Assembly (NCBI GenBank): GCA_964057225.1
Contig: OZ059899.1
Coordinates: forward strand, 13,706,001 to 13,770,000
DNA from: Auanema rhodensis
Lineage: Eukaryota > Nematoda > Chromadorea > Rhabditida > Rhabditidae
Length of the DNA stretch: 64,000 bases
Reading direction: 5' to 3'
Positions within the stretch are counted from its first letter, which is position 1. Each line of letters opens with the position of its first letter. The notes below the pieces were generated by a model that was not told the origin of the DNA, did not search any database, and was given only the letters and a program-made list of their open reading frames with translations. Of the stretch, positions 25,244 through 38,580 are shown in pieces. The translations under genes were made by a program, and so were the position numbers.

Positions 25244-26531
25244 TTATATTTTGATACAAATATTTCCCAAAGCACAGGTATTTGAAATAATGTCGTCATG
25301 TGATTTTGAGATTTCGTCCAGTTCATAAGTTCTTTTAATTACGGGTTTATAGCCGCTTTCTGATATGAATTTTGTAATTGTTGCTCCCATGTCTTCAAAT
25401 TCTTGGGGGGTGGATTGGCCTAGGATAACACCTGAATCATCAATTATTCATTAGAAAGTATGACAAGGACCTCGTCAGTAAGTTAAGCAACCTATTTAGA
25501 TGCATATTCGACAAACAGGTCTTGTTGACTGGAACTCACCGAAAATGGATGTCTCTGGTCCCATTAACATTCTTGGGCTAATACTAATATCACCACGACA
25601 ACCAATGATTGCAACTTTTCCGTTTTTGCGTAACAACGACAAATCAGTAGCCAGATTAATATGCGACGCCATTTCTAAAATTAGATCAAAACCTAAAATG
25701 GGAGAATAGATAAGGAATAATGTTGTTGAGAATGCACCTTCCGTATATTCTGATTTTATCTCAGCAACGTAATTTTTGGTCCTGTGGTTGAAAACTGAAT
25801 CTGCTCCATTTTTCTTTATCAATTCTAGGCCTTCTGAAGAGCCAGCTGTACCAGCAACGATCAATCCAAAATCTTTTGCTAATTGACAGGCTGCTAAGCC
25901 TACACCACCCGAAGCACCGTGAATTAATACTTTATCACCTTTCTACAAATAATATTCATATCGTTTTCTATCAATTTTGTCACCTTGGCTTTTCCACGAA
26001 GAAACAATGCTCTGAATGCTGTCATATAAGGAACTCCTAGACTTGAGCCTTCCTCGAATGTTAAGCCTGAAGTTATTTGGACCGACTGTTTCTATTTTTT
26101 GGAAACACTCACTATCGGGTAGATTGAATACCTTGGTCGCAGTTAAAGCATATTCAGCTGCTGATCCAGTATTTGGCATTGTAAACCAAACACGATCACC
26201 TGGTTTGAACTTGGTTACTCCTTGACCAACCTTACAACTTTATTTAAAAAAAAAAACATAGGATTTTTTTACTTTTTCCACAATTCCAGCGCCGTCCTTA
26301 CCAGGAGTATATGGTAGTTCAGGAAGAGAAGCATAATTTCCAGACCTTATATAGGTATCAACAGGATTAACTCCAGATGATTTTACTCTTATCAAAATCT
26401 GAGTTAACCTGGGACATATAACTTTTAAAATAGTTCAAAACCTGATTAGATTCGGAAATAACAGGAATTGCAGCATTGAGGATTCCAATACATTCAGAAG
26501 CTCCAAAAGTTGAAACTATTGCTGCGCGCAT
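25244..26531 (-). CDS. CRYZ: Quinone oxidoreductase / zeta-crystallin (CRYZ)
   Basis: This is a zinc-free medium-chain dehydrogenase/reductase that reduces quinones with NADPH in the cytosol. The start MRAAIVSTFGASECIGILNA is typical. Conserved blocks are VKSSGVNPVDTYIRSGNY, LPYTPGKDGAGIVEKVGQGV, FKPGDRVWF, EEGSSLGVPYMTAFRALFLR and the nucleotide-binding GDKVLIHGASGGVGLAACQL, then NGKVAIIGCRGDISISPRML. The LPDS block is split by an intron with a clear GTGAGT donor. The protein ends NTCALGNICIKI. The family core is complete. Its promoter is shared with uev-1. Confidence 0.93.
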
Positions 26532-26935
26532 CTATGATAGAAACCTCAGGTTTATACGTGAGAACAACATTTGATTGAACAAAAAATAGACTTGCATATT
26601 GAATAATATATTAATTGTTATTAAATTTATATCAAAACTCTTTTATTGACTTGTTTAATCTTTGTTCACTGCCTTGAAGGTCATGGATTGTTATGCGCTC
26701 TATTGGCACGCAACGCGCAAGAATTGTTCGCGGGCGAAATTATTGAGCACTTAGGATCAATTCAAGGCTTTATATTCTAAATTTTTTTATTTAATATTAA
26801 AAATACAGTGAATTATGGATGGAAAACTTCTGAATTTGTTCAAAAGACTTTTCTTGTTATATTTGACTTTATGATTTTGACTTTCCTTTCTTATAGGTAT
26901 CCTTTTTTGTGGCATACCCTCACTGGTTTTGAGCT
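26532..26935. promoter_or_regulatory. Bidirectional promoter between CRYZ and uev-1
   Basis: 404 nt separating divergent starts. It contains a GC-richer island (26690-26740) with GTTCGCGGGCGAAAT, an E2F-like near-palindrome (TTTCGCCCGCGAA on the minus strand). TTTCCTTTCTTATAG at about 26882-26896 is a strong acceptor 40 nt before the uev-1 ATG, a likely trans-splice site. Confidence 0.45.
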
Positions 26936-27493
26936 ATGGGTAAGATATGCTAGTAATGTACCTGGTTTGACTAGAGCTTTTTCATTATAGTTGATGTTCC
27001 GAGAAACTTCCGTCTTCTTGAGGAACTTGAAGATGGTCAGAAGGGTAAAGGAGATGGAAACATTTCTTGGGGATTAGAGGATGACTCGGATATGACTTTG
27101 ACTAGATGGACCGGAACTATCATTGGACCACCTAGAGTTTGCATATATTTTCAATATGGAACCTAATTTGTAGTTTTAGACACCTTTTGAATCGCGAATT
27201 TATAATTTACGTATTGAATGCGGTCCAAATTATCCAAGAGAAGCTCCAAGCGTTCGTTTTACAACTAAGATTCATATGAATGGAGTGAATCAAACTACTG
27301 GAGTGGTAATACGGTCCTTATTATTACCGTAATAACTGGTCAATTTCAGATCGAGAAAAGGAATCTTTCCACTTTGCGTCAATGGAGTGCAAGCTATATG
27401 ATCAAATCAGTTCTTGAAGACATCCGAAAGAACATGATGCTTGCCAAGGAAAACATGAAACTACCTCAGCCATCTGAAGGAGCAACCTTCTAA
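26936..27493 (+). CDS. uev-1: Ubiquitin E2 variant UEV-1 (UBE2V/MMS2)
   Basis: UEV-1 is the catalytically inactive partner of UBC13 in making Lys63-linked ubiquitin chains. The first exon holds only ATGG; splicing to 26991 gives [20 protein letters not shown]. Next come [60 protein letters not shown] and [15 protein letters not shown]. The active-site cysteine of true E2 enzymes is absent, as expected for UEVs, and the length is normal. The 403 nt to the next gene contain only AT-rich 3' UTR-like sequence. Confidence 0.95.
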
Positions 27494-27896
27494 GTTTCTT
27501 GTTTTTTACCAATCAGATTATGCAAAGCTTGATTAAGGAGATTTTCTACAGTTTTCGAGAGAAAATGTTTTGTGATTGGTTCTAAAGTGGCAAGATAGAG
27601 CTGCTGGGTTCATCAGTCACATTCCTTGTTTAAATATAATTTATGTTCTAATTTACAACCATGGAGTGTTGGATAGCCTTGTATCTTTTTTTAAAGTTTT
27701 CATCCTATTTTCCTTTATTTGTATTGTTCTTTTTAATATTGAATCATCAAGTTCTTTACCGGTGTGTATGTGGAAAATTAGTTACACTCAATAGATATGA
27801 AAGTTATAAAGATTTTAAAAATGCTTGTGTTTCTGGTTAGTTCCATTCATATTTTTAATTCGCAATCTGAACTGTTTTGATTTTTTTCATTGAAGC

Positions 27897-30800
27897 ATGA
27901 GCCATGTGTCTTTACCATCGACCAGCTCATCGATGGATCATAAGTCGCTGTTTGGTATACAAAAACTCTAAGTTCTCTAAGTTGAATTTTTCAATTTTGC
28001 AGAGTCCTATTTAATTCAATATAATACTCTCATCAATGGACCTTCGAAACACTTAGCAACTTTCATTGAAAAGGAAATTAATCGTCTTGGGGTTGCTTTT
28101 GTCTTTGCGATTGTTTTTAAAGAAAAGTTTATAGATAGTTCCCAGAAGATATGACATAAATGGCAATGCGCACAGACAAACTTTTCAACAATACGTTTGT
28201 TTTGAAAATGCTTTCTTTGTAATGCTTCATTTTGTTACAGTTGGCACATAATAACATTCAAAGTTCTACTCCAACTGTTAATGAGCTAATCGATCGTTAT
28301 CAGTCTGTTGAGGGAAAGAGTGTGTTTTGTATGAAAAATAGCAGTAAGTTAATCTAAGAGTACATAAACATGAATGGAGTATTTTTCAGAAACTTTATTT
28401 CATAGTATTCGAGGCCAAGCTCAATTTAGAAAAAAATTACCACAAAATAATCTTTATAGGTTTGATAATCAGCTTTGCTATGGCTTTCATTTTTGTTATT
28501 CTTCAGGGCTTTGAAAGCTAGAGAGTTGGGCTTGTTTGTTCCTGCAACTCGACTATATTCTGGTGAATATTTTGAACATGGAATTGAAAGACAGTCTCGT
28601 GTAACTGGGCATATTGATAGAACTTACACTGTCCATTTTGATCAATCGGGGCGTTATGCTTTAACTGTAAATATTATTAGCACATACGTATAATTATCTG
28701 AGAGTTCCAGGCTGCTGATGATTGTATAGTTAAAGTTTGGGATGTTAACACGGCTTTATTAAGATATACGTTCAGAGGCCATATGAGCCTGATATCAGAT
28801 ATGTCGATTTCTTATTGTAATCAGTTTATGGCTTCCGGTGGCGCAGACAAATATGTTCGGTTAGTATTTATTTTAATTTGATATATTTTTTGAAATTATG
28901 TTTCAGTGTTTGGTCTCTTCAAAATGGAGCTTGTGTAGAAGCTTTCCATCATCATTCTGCTCTTATAACAGGATTAAGATTCTTGCCTTATGTATACAAA
29001 TCTACTAGATTTTTGTTTTCTATTGGATATGATTGTAATGTAATTTTTTATGAATTTAATGCCAACACAAGGGAGTTTAAGTAATTCAACATCTTTCTTA
29101 TCGTTTTTCATTTTTCAAATTTTAGTCCCAACCCTATAATTTTCAATATTCGGGATACTCCTGGCCAAAGATGCCTTTCAAGCACATTTAGTCCAAGTGG
29201 AAAGTTTGTTGCTGTTGGAGATTCACAAGGTTGTCTACGTTTATTCTGTATAGAGAAGGGAGAGATTTCCATAATTCATCGTATCAATGCTATTCCGGTA
29301 ATCAACTTGAATAGTTTTCCCTTTTATACCTTTTTTTAAGCATAACGAAAGATTAGATAGTTTGGAATGGTGCCACGACGGGATGGCGTTTGTATCTAGT
29401 AGTAGCCGTTATCATGTTGCTCGTGTTTGGAGGTATATTTCTGGTGAATGGAAGTACTTGGACCTTGAACCAAAACTGTAAGTTTATTTTATTCACAACT
29501 CCATTCAGTACATATTCAATTGCTTCAGTCCTGATGCTGAATCACTAGCCTTGTTTGCCTCAACTAAATTGAAATATGCTGTAAGTTTTTTTAATTTTTA
29601 ACATTTATTTAACTTATTTATTTGTAAGTGTACTATGATTTGTTGGTCACTTGATGACCGTTATGTAATAGCTTCGGGATCAGATCACAAATGTATGTTA
29701 TAACTTTTATGACGTTCAATTCAAATTTTGAATTTAGTGAGAGTTTATGATGCTCTCACAGGAGAAGAGAAACACAGATTGAATGGGCACCGTGGAGAAG
29801 CTTTCCATTTAAGAACTCACCCATTGCACGCCAATATTTTAATTTCTTCTGCTCACGATGGTTTTTTACTGGTAATTCTATATATTTATTTAGAAAGTTA
29901 TACATTTTGTTTAGATCTGGGATATTGAGATAGGACAATTGTTAAAAAAATTTACAAGTGACACTCCTGATGGAACTTTTGCGATTTCTTCAATTTTGGA
30001 TGTTGCTGTTAACGCTGATGGAAGTAGAATAGCCACTGTTGATGACGTTGGTCGCATAAGTATCTACGGCTTGGGAACCAATGATTCTCATTTGGTTCCT
30101 AGGGAACAATTTTTCCACACGGATTATGAGTAATTTAATTTTTCTGATATTTTCTTTAAACATCTCTATTTCAGTGAACTTGATTATGACGATCGTGGCT
30201 TTGCCCAAGATGTAATGTCAGGTTTAGCTCCTCATTTGCAGCGACCTCCTCTGATGGTTAGTCTGGAAAGAGAATTTTTGGACGATAAATGGCAGAGAAA
30301 AGTACCAGGAAAAGAAGTACGAGTTACTAATACTTTTAATATATTTATGTTATCTATTACAGAAAGATCTTGAAGCAGGGAGATGTGCTTGGTTAGATAG
30401 GGATATTATCCCTAAACTTCCGGAATATCTAAACGAGGCTTGGATTTCGGTAAGCTCTTCCCATTTATATATATATATATATATGTTATCGCTATTAATC
30501 ATAGAAATTGACTGAGTTAGGAAATCTCGAGAGTGCTGAATTCCAAAGATTGGAGCAAAACAATAATAAAACATACATGTATTATAAATCTGAACAAGCT
30601 CAGGATGCTGCGAGAAGTAAGCAAACTGTACAATTTTCTCTTAGTTTACTTTTCTATTTCAGATAATATGGGCCGAAAACCAGCACCAAACAGAAGAACA
30701 GCTCTACCTTCTTTAGATGCTGCAATTGCTGCACAGGATGCTGCTCGAGCTGCTAATGTGATGCAAGGATATCGTAGTGAAGAGGATGATGATTACAGGT

Positions 30801-33800
30801 AAGTAAATTAGTCTTTTTTTCTGTAACAAAGTCAATGTAGTGCGCAAGATGCATCGGAAGAAGAGTCTGAAGCTTCAAGTGATACAAGTGATTCCGATTA
30901 TGATGGGGGTGAAAGATCTCGAAGAGAGGAGCATAATGAGGTTAGCTGTTCTGTTGATTTCTTTAGCTTTATTTTCTTATATAGAACCAAGTTCAAAACA
31001 ATGTTGTTACTTCTTCTGGGCGGCGAGTACAGAGACGCGTTCTTGCTGGTAATGAAGATCAGCAGCCATCTACTTCATCAGGAGCTCCAAGACAATCTGG
31101 CAGGAAACGCAGAGGGGTATGAAGACTATTTTGTTATTACAAATACTGCTTTTATTATCAGGGTGGAGATGAATCTGCTACGTCTGAAGGTGAAGAAGAT
31201 GGGGATGAAGAAGAAGAAGAAGAAGAAGAGGAAGAGGGTGGTGAGAACGCGGAAGCAGAGCAGCCTAAACGTCCTCCAAAGCAAAGAAAAAGAAAAGGTT
31301 TTGACTTATATTTTGTTGAATAAGCTTATACTCTCTATTTCCAGAGGGATTCCTTCAAACTTTCCCAGAGAGTATGCAAACGATGACTGTGAGGCGTTTC
31401 CCATATATAGTACAACTTGGTGATAGTGTCGTTTACTGTAAACAAGGCCATGAAAGGTACTTGGAATTAGTTGAACAAGCAAGCCTTTTTCCAGTCTCAC
31501 CGAAAATGCATCCTTCGTAGGTTCATGTATCTTAGTTCTGAATAAATGAGATTTTTAGGTCTCAATTAGGTGCTGAAGAATTCTGTGTAGTTGAGGATGT
31601 TCGGTATACTAGAAAGCCCTATCGTCTGTGTATGATCCGCTTAGCACAAACTGCAGCTAATGGAGATTTGACAGGATTTCGCTTTACAATCAAGTAATTT
31701 AAATCCTCTCGTTACATCTCTAATTATTATTTTCTCAGACTTCATGATTTGGAAAATTGTCCTGACTTTCTCATTCTTAGAGCTCATTATGATATGTCTG
31801 TTCGATTAAATCTACGTGACGGTGATGAAATTGAATCTATTCTTGATGGACAATGGTGGACAGGAACTGTAACGCGTCGGCAAGCGCATGATGAAAACTA
31901 TCCTACTTCTCACTGGTATTGCTTACACATAAGATGGGATAACGGAGAAGATGACACTATAAGTCCTTGGGATTGCCAGAAGAAATCTTCCGGAAGGCGT
32001 TCAAGTTTGTTTGAACTCGAAATGTTCAAATAATTTTTCATCTTCAGACACAGAAGCTACTCCTAGTGATATAATCAGCTATGGTGAAACACCTCCCGTT
32101 GAAGGTGCTTGGCCAGGCGATGGAACTCCTGTCAGTAATAGAGATGTATTCTACTATTTATATTTATTATATTAAATTTTGACCTATTTTAGTCTTTTTG
32201 CCAACGAATGGCTGCAGGAATTGATAAACTGTGTGCTAATGAGCTAGTAAAACCTTTCAGCACTCCTGTTAATTTAGCTGAATTTCCTTTATATTCTAAT
32301 ATTGTCGATTATTGTATCGATTTGGAAACAATTTCAGAAAGATTAAGAAATAAGTGGTATAGGTAATAAAGATCTTACTAGTCATGATCTCATCCACTCG
32401 TTTTTCAGACGATTAATTGCATTGCAACATGATATCCGATTCATAGCTCTCGCTGCTGAGCAATTTAATGAGCCAGACAGTATTATTGTTCAAAACTCTC
32501 GAATGCTTGTCGAAGCTTTAATAATGTTTTCAAAGTATTCATTTTCTATTATTTTTTTTTTCAATTCTCAATTCTTCAGTGATAGAGAGATGACAGTTGA
32601 ACAAATTGATGTTGTACTTGATAACTTGTTTGAAATCCCTATGGAACAGATTACGGAATACAAGAAATGGTACAAAAATAAGATTGGTATGCTCATTTCA
32701 GCTGTTTTGTTTCAATTGAAAGGGTAATTTAGATAGCGAACTTGTTCAATTGGCCACTAGCATGCAAGACCAAGAGGAGTCAAGCTCACAAAGTAGAGAG
32801 CCTGGTTGGATTGGAGATGTCAGTACTGCAATGGACTTCGTTATGAGCCATTCATGCGCTGCACAGTTCTTAAGTGCCGAAGGTTGTATGGATATGGTAA
32901 GTTGTTTGTGATGTCCTATGTAAGCAAGAAAAACGTTTCTTACAGGATGTAGCATCTGCACTCAGGGAGAATGGAGATCTTCATTCCATCCGTCAGCAAA
33001 TTTCTAGCCTTCCTGATCCGCAATCAGTCGTAGATAAAGTTAAGGAGCTTGTTGAAGCTTGTCAATCAGCGATTAATGATAATAGATCACGGGTAAGATT
33101 AAGATTTTGAGCTGAATTAGACAGTTTTCTTTTTAATTTGCAGATATACCATTCAACAGTACAACTTATGCATCTAACAGAAGAAAAATTAAAGCCCATA
33201 ATAACTCAATTCAATCAATTTCTTCAAACTTATGAAACTCTCAGTGGACGATCTTTACGCAGAAGACAAAGAAAGGAAAGACAATCATCATATAATACTA
33301 GAAGGTGGGACTACCTAATAAGCCGATTTACTGAAAAAAATATTTCAGAGCTAATGCCGATAGCAGACATATTGGAGAAGGATTTTATCGCGAACTCGCT
33401 AATGGACGAATTCATAGAGATTCTTCATCGTCTGGAAGACCTACTAGACAATCTCTCAGAAGTATGTTTCTTATTTAATAAGGTATGCATAATTGTTCTT
33501 GTTTAGCTACACGATCAAGTAGAAGAGCAGGTTCAGAACTAGAATCTTTAGGAGATGAACATGCTATTGATGAAGAGGAAATGTCTGATGAGGATCCTGA
33601 AGAAAATAATGCTATTAGTAGGAATCTCAGTGAGCGCAGAGTATGTATCTATGGGTTGAAGCTATATTGATAGAACTATTTTAGCGTCATGATGATATTG
33701 AAGAAGAAAATGAAGAAGACACTGCTCATATTGATATTAATCCTACTAATGAAGATATTCCTAATGAAGAAGAGGATAAGAGCTCGGAGAGCAGTAGTAG

Positions 33801-33897
33801 CAGTGATGATTCTGATGACGACGAGGATAACGATAATGATAATAATGATGATGATGATAATGAGAACAACAATAATGATGATGATGATGATGATGAG

Positions 33898-33928
<31 letters not shown>

Positions 33929-34303
33929 GAGAAGATTTCGATGAAGATGACGAAGACGAAGACGAAGATGAATCCAGTCGCAGAAGAGTTCGGGCAGGCA
34001 CCAGCAAAAGACATGCAGCTTCTTCTCGGAGTTCAAGAGCACAGTCGTACTCTCTCCGTGCAAAGTATGTTAGAATTACTAGCAAATGAATAAAAATATT
34101 TTTTTTTCAGGCGACGCCGAGGTAACAACAGCTCAGATAGCGAGGACGACTCAAGCGGACGGCGAAAGTTGAGATCTGGTAGATCTGGTAGATCTGGACG
34201 ATCGGTGAACTATTCTGAAGACTTTGAGGAGAGTGAAAATGAGGTGGTCACAGAATCTGTAAGTCAGCGAGGAAGAGTTCGAAAACATAGAAAGTTTATT
34301 TAA
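27897..34303 (+). CDS. BRWD: BRWD/PHIP-family WD40-bromodomain chromatin protein
   Basis: This family reads histone marks and acts as a CUL4-DDB1 substrate receptor. From MSHVSLPSTSSSMDHKSLFE the protein runs through a LisH-like start and about eight WD40 repeats (GHIDRTYTVHFDQSGRYALT, DDCIVKVWDVNTALLRYTFR, GGADKYVRVWSLQNGACVEA, LNGHRGEAFHLRTHPLHANI). A conserved linker contains FFHTDYDELDYDDRGFAQDV. The cryptic Tudor/chromo-like region shows GDSVVYCKQGHERYLELVEQ and GQWWTGTVTRRQAHDENYPT, ending CLHIRWDNGEDDTISPWDC. Bromodomain 1 has FSTPVNLAEFPLYSNIVDYC, DLETISERLRNKWYRRLIAL and AEQFNEPDSIIV. The region where bromodomain 2 belongs is badly diverged. A very acidic Asp/Asn run (33690-33960) precedes a basic tail GRVRKHRKFI. 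More than 25 short introns were spliced by eye; some boundaries in the acidic region are uncertain. Confidence 0.9.
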
Positions 34304-34670
34304 TTTTTTGTATCATATCAATCTCTCCCCTATTCATATTGTTCATAATTTTCATTCTTTGCATATTTAATAATACTAATTAACTAAAACGAGTGAATTC
34401 TCCCAGCATTGTTCTGGCTGATCTCTTTGGGTATCAAAATTTACAGGTTTATTTTAAAGCTTTGTTGATCTATTTAGTATGTATCCTTACAAGTCTTTCG
34501 TCATTTCTTTGTCTAATTTACATTAACATTTCTGTTTTTCTAATAAACTCATTTTTGCACGTTTTATTTATATAATTTTGAGAATATTGGTGCTCTTGCC
34601 ACGAAATATCCCCCAGCTTCAAAAATATAATGTAAGCCTTTTATGCCTAATTTCGTTTTGTTCAGGTTAC
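34304..34670. other. BRWD-HINFP intergenic sequence
   Basis: 367 nt of T-rich sequence between two genes on the same strand, with the BRWD 3' end and a TTCAG acceptor-like site at about 34661-34665, five bases before the HINFP ATG. No coding signal was found. Confidence 0.5.
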
Positions 34671-36584
34671 ATGAACAGTACTTACTCATCTGATTTTAAT
34701 AATTTAAGTAACTTTAAATTCAAATATGAACGCGAAGAAGATAATACCCACAAAATTGATGAAGATAGCCGTAAATTACCTGAATAGTTCTCCCGTTAAA
34801 TTTCTGTGAGTATTTAGATTCCCTCGGAGTATCTACGTCATTACCCTGCTCCTCTTCATCTTCTACTGCTGAAGTTTACCCAACAGTAGAAGTCCCATTT
34901 ACTTCTTGGGTCTTAGCAAATGAACAAGGTTTTGTTCTTCGCTTTATATGATTGCTAACTATGCTTAATTTCATATCCGGGAAATGTCGTCTTTATATGC
35001 ATGTGGAGGAATTGTTATCATTCAATGAATACTAAACAAGAGTTTGCTGTACATCTAGCCACACATTTTGATTATTTTTCTGCTGAAAATAGTTCAGGTA
35101 ATAGGAATAGTTACCACGTGCACTGTTTCAAATGTAATTTTTAGCATCGTCATGGTTATGCCAGATAGTAGGTTGCGGGAGCATAGCAGAAAATGCTTCA
35201 AGATTTTTGTATAACATGTTGCTTATAACCTTTATTTCAATATTATTGTTTCAGAGCGCATTTAGGGATGCATAAATATCACGCATTATCTCAATATAAT
35301 GGCTTGAAATTCCTACTAAATAGTCCTCAATTGAGTAGCACTGTTACGTGAGTAGTAAGCTACTCATGTTGTAGCAACTTAAGCCTTCTTGTAGATGTGG
35401 ATATCATCCTAACTTAAATGTTGGTCTTCTAGATGAAGTTACGTTTTGTCATTATGATAATTGTGGTGTAAGCAACATTCGTTATTCAAGCGAAGTTAGT
35501 TTTTTCCTAATTTAGATTGGATTTCGGGATATTTGTGATTTTTTTGATCATGTAACTTTACACGTAGATTTTGTTGAATCAAAAGAACGTTTTAATGGTA
35601 AATATATTTGTCGATGGGATAATTGTAATAAGTCATGTGGGCCCAAAAAAGGAGATCTCAGGTATTTTTGGTTTTCTTTCTCATTTTTTCAAATATAAAA
35701 TTCAGAAGGCACATACGATATCACAGTGGTGAAAAGTATTGTGCTTGTCCTTTTTGTGGATCTTTCTTCTGTCGACCTGAAAAATTTTATGAACATATGA
35801 AAAGGAAAGTGCCTGAAGATCAGAAACCTTTTGTAAGTTTATTGAATGTTTGTTTTTCAACTTTTGTATTTTTTAAGGTTTGTATGTTGTGCCAAAAGTC
35901 TTTCGCTGATGAGACTTTACTATCTCATCACGTTAGACGCCATGTTAGTGGAGTACAATGTCGAGAATGTGGTTTAGCTTTGGCAGTATCCAGTGATTTA
36001 GAAAGGTAAAACTTAATTTGAATTTTATTTTGTCTCTCTAATATCTCTAATATTTGTACTGTTCAGACACATGTTAATCAAGCACACTAAGAGAGAGCGT
36101 AATTTTGCTTGTGAGCAATGTGGCTTGAAGTTTTACACTGAGGTTATAACCGTTTTTTCTCGAATTTTTTAAAATGCTTATTTAGAATGATTTAATGAAA
36201 CATGGAAATGTCCATATCCCCCCTCAACTTAAATGCCCAATGTGTGAAAAAATGTTTAGATGGAAAGTTCAACTAGATCGTCACATAGCGAAACACGAGG
36301 TTTGATATGCGAAGCTGGAGTAAAAAATAAGTTTAAATTCTTCTCTAGAACTTGCCTGATAAAAATTATTTGTGTCATATATGCGATAAAAAATATTCAA
36401 CTGGGCATCATTTAACTCGTCATTTGATCTCTTCTCACTCTTGTCCCATTCCTGAGGGTTTTAGCAGGTATTTCAATATTTCTATTAATAATTTTTTTAT
36501 TTTTTTTGTAGGTTTTATTATAAAAAATGTAATGATGGATTTCATAGGTTACAAACTAAAAAGCTCATGAAAGCCGCGGACTAA
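34671..36584 (+). CDS. HINFP: HINFP-like multi-C2H2 zinc-finger protein (histone H4 gene transcription factor)
   Basis: HINFP activates histone H4 genes at the G1/S boundary. Starting at MNSTYSSDFNNLSNFKFKYE, an acidic/Ser-rich head leads into about ten C2H2 fingers. The first have the HINFP form CxxxxC: CMWRNCYHSMNTKQEFAVHL, CQIVGCGSIAENASRF with HLGMHKYH, CHYDNCG with HVTLH, and CRWDNCNKS with HIRYH. Classical fingers follow: CMLCQKSFADETLLSHHVRR, CRECGLALAVSSDLERHMLI, CEQCGLKFYTENDLMKHGNV, CPMCEKMFRWKVQLDRHIAK and CHICDKKYSTGHHLTRHL. The end GFSRFYYKKCNDGFHRLQTK matches the conserved HINFP tail. The intron before the first finger has no AG acceptor in reach (see findings). AATAAA lies at 36601. 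Confidence 0.87.
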
Positions 36585-36721
36585 CGGGTTTTACTCTTGC
36601 AATAAACAGTTTTTATTCTTTCATATAATAAGCTTGTTTAAATTTTTATATTTTTGGTTAAAACCAGAATAATATTTTCCTTCTGTTATTCGTTTATTCT
36701 TCATTTTCCCATTTTTTCTAG

Positions 36722-38407
36722 ATGATCTCATCTAAACTAATTGCTAGTCGTGGACTCACGCGGATATCAAGAAGACATATCTTGTCCGCTAAATTCTCCT
36801 TAGAAAAGGAGTGGAGTTTCAGACATGGTGAGCTTCAGAAGTTGGGCTTGGGAGGAGACTATGAATGGATTAGTGCAGTCCAGAAGAAATTCATCGGAGG
36901 TGGTATTGCAAGTGCTGTAGATGTTGATGCAGCTTTATGCGTCGCTCAACATAAAGATCAAGTTGATTTGATTGGCTTAGTATTTTGTTATCAAGTATTT
37001 TCAGGTTAATGATGCTATTGAATTGGTTTACAAATTGAGGCACAGTGAAAATGCCGCGGACCTCCCATCATCCGGTGAATATGCACTTATACGGCTCTTG
37101 TTGAAACACGAACCCGAACTTATCTTCAAATTAGCTAATGATCCCGTAAGTACTTTTGTCAAGTTACCCAAAAAATTCCACGTGCTTTCGGAAAACGTGA
37201 ATTTTCATTTTCACTACTGCATTCATGTAAACTGGTTGCTAACTTACAACACTTATGTTTAAATGAATTCTTATTTTCATGTTTCAGATTAATTATGGAA
37301 TTTTTTTAAATGAACACTCAGCTTGTTTAACCATTGATTATTTCTTAAAAAGAGAAAATATTCAAGGAGCCGCTTATATTTCATCTTGGGTAATGCAACA
37401 AGAAATGACTGAAAATGAGTTGTTGAATTTATTAGGTACATTTATTGTTTTTAATATTTGTTATTACATTGACTTCTTAGGCTTATACGCTTGTACTAAA
37501 TGGGCTGAGCTGCCTGCTGATCAGCAAACTATGCCAATTGCTGAGCAGGAAGAAATTGAATACAATGAAGATGATATGGTTGGTATAAATTCAATTTTTG
37601 TTTTATTTATCGAAGTCTTATATTTAATTGTTTCAGAAAACATTCAGATATCCTTATCTCAAAAACCCATGCTTCGATTCTCACTTTGATTTGGCAGAAC
37701 CAGCACATCTCGCTGGTAAAACTTTGATGTGGTTGACCAGAGATTCCAAGAGTTTGTCGACTGAGTTGAAAAATTCTCTTCGTCTTTTGGGTGCTGTATT
37801 CTATAATCAGTTAGTTTTCTTGAAATTAATGCTTTAATTACTTTATTTTTTTACTTTGTTAGACTGAGTGTTGTTGAAACACTTGCTTCTTCTGCTATTC
37901 ATGGAAGTGTAGCTGATATTGTCAGAGCTAAACTTACTCCTGCTGAAGGAGCTGAAGCTGATCCTGTTGTAGAGAAAATTTTGAGTAAATTAGAAAACTG
38001 CAAAGCTAATGACAAGTCATTAAGTGAACTTGTATTAGAAGAACTTAATAAGGTATAATAATAAGAATTTTGTTTGCATTATGCAAGGTTTAAACTTAAG
38101 ATTCAAACTAAAGAAGAAGAATCAATAGTTAGCAAACAGATGACTGAATTTGCTGATTGGAATGATAGACGACAGAAATTAGTAAAAGCTCAAGCTAAAC
38201 GCGTTTTGCTCAGAGTAAGCCAGAATCATCTATATAGCACATCGTTTATTGTAGATTCGTAAAGAAGAAATTGCTAAAGAGTTAAAGGATTTGGAATATG
38301 AAAAGGAGAAGATGTTCTTCTTTGAAAATCGTTTGAAATGGGAGAAGAAGGCCAATGAAAATAAGGAGATCATGGAAGAGAGAGCTCATGCTCTTAAGTC
38401 CGCTTAA
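36722..38407 (+). CDS. MRPS27: Mitochondrial small ribosomal subunit protein mS27 (MRPS27)
   Basis: mS27 is a PPR-type RNA-binding protein of the animal mitoribosome. It starts MISSKLIASRGLTRISRRHI, a basic presequence, followed by LSAKFSLEKEWSFRHGELQK. The hallmark region reads NDAIELVYKLRHSENAADLP, then PINYGIFLNEHSACLTIDYF and LKRENIQGAAYISSWVMQQE. A C-terminal charged coiled coil ends EIMEERAHALKSA. TTTTTTCTAG directly precedes the ATG, and the gene begins 137 nt after the HINFP stop and about 115 nt after its AATAAA. This spacing suggests it is a downstream operon member. Confidence 0.9.
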
Positions 38408-38580
38408 TTTTTAGTACTTTAGTATAGATATATAATAGTAATTATTGTTTTATTTGTTGAATTTGTTGATAAAATCACGGTTATCTGTATGTATCTAGAC
38501 GTTATCGTATAATTTGGTATACATCCTTGAATATCTTCATTGAATAGATGATTTTGCTATTTATATTATATTATATTCAG

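Noticed and set aside
33676-34093. Overlapping ORFs of Met/Ile, Ser, His or Ile runs on both strands
   Set aside because: They are shadows of the GATGAT-rich acidic exons of BRWD.
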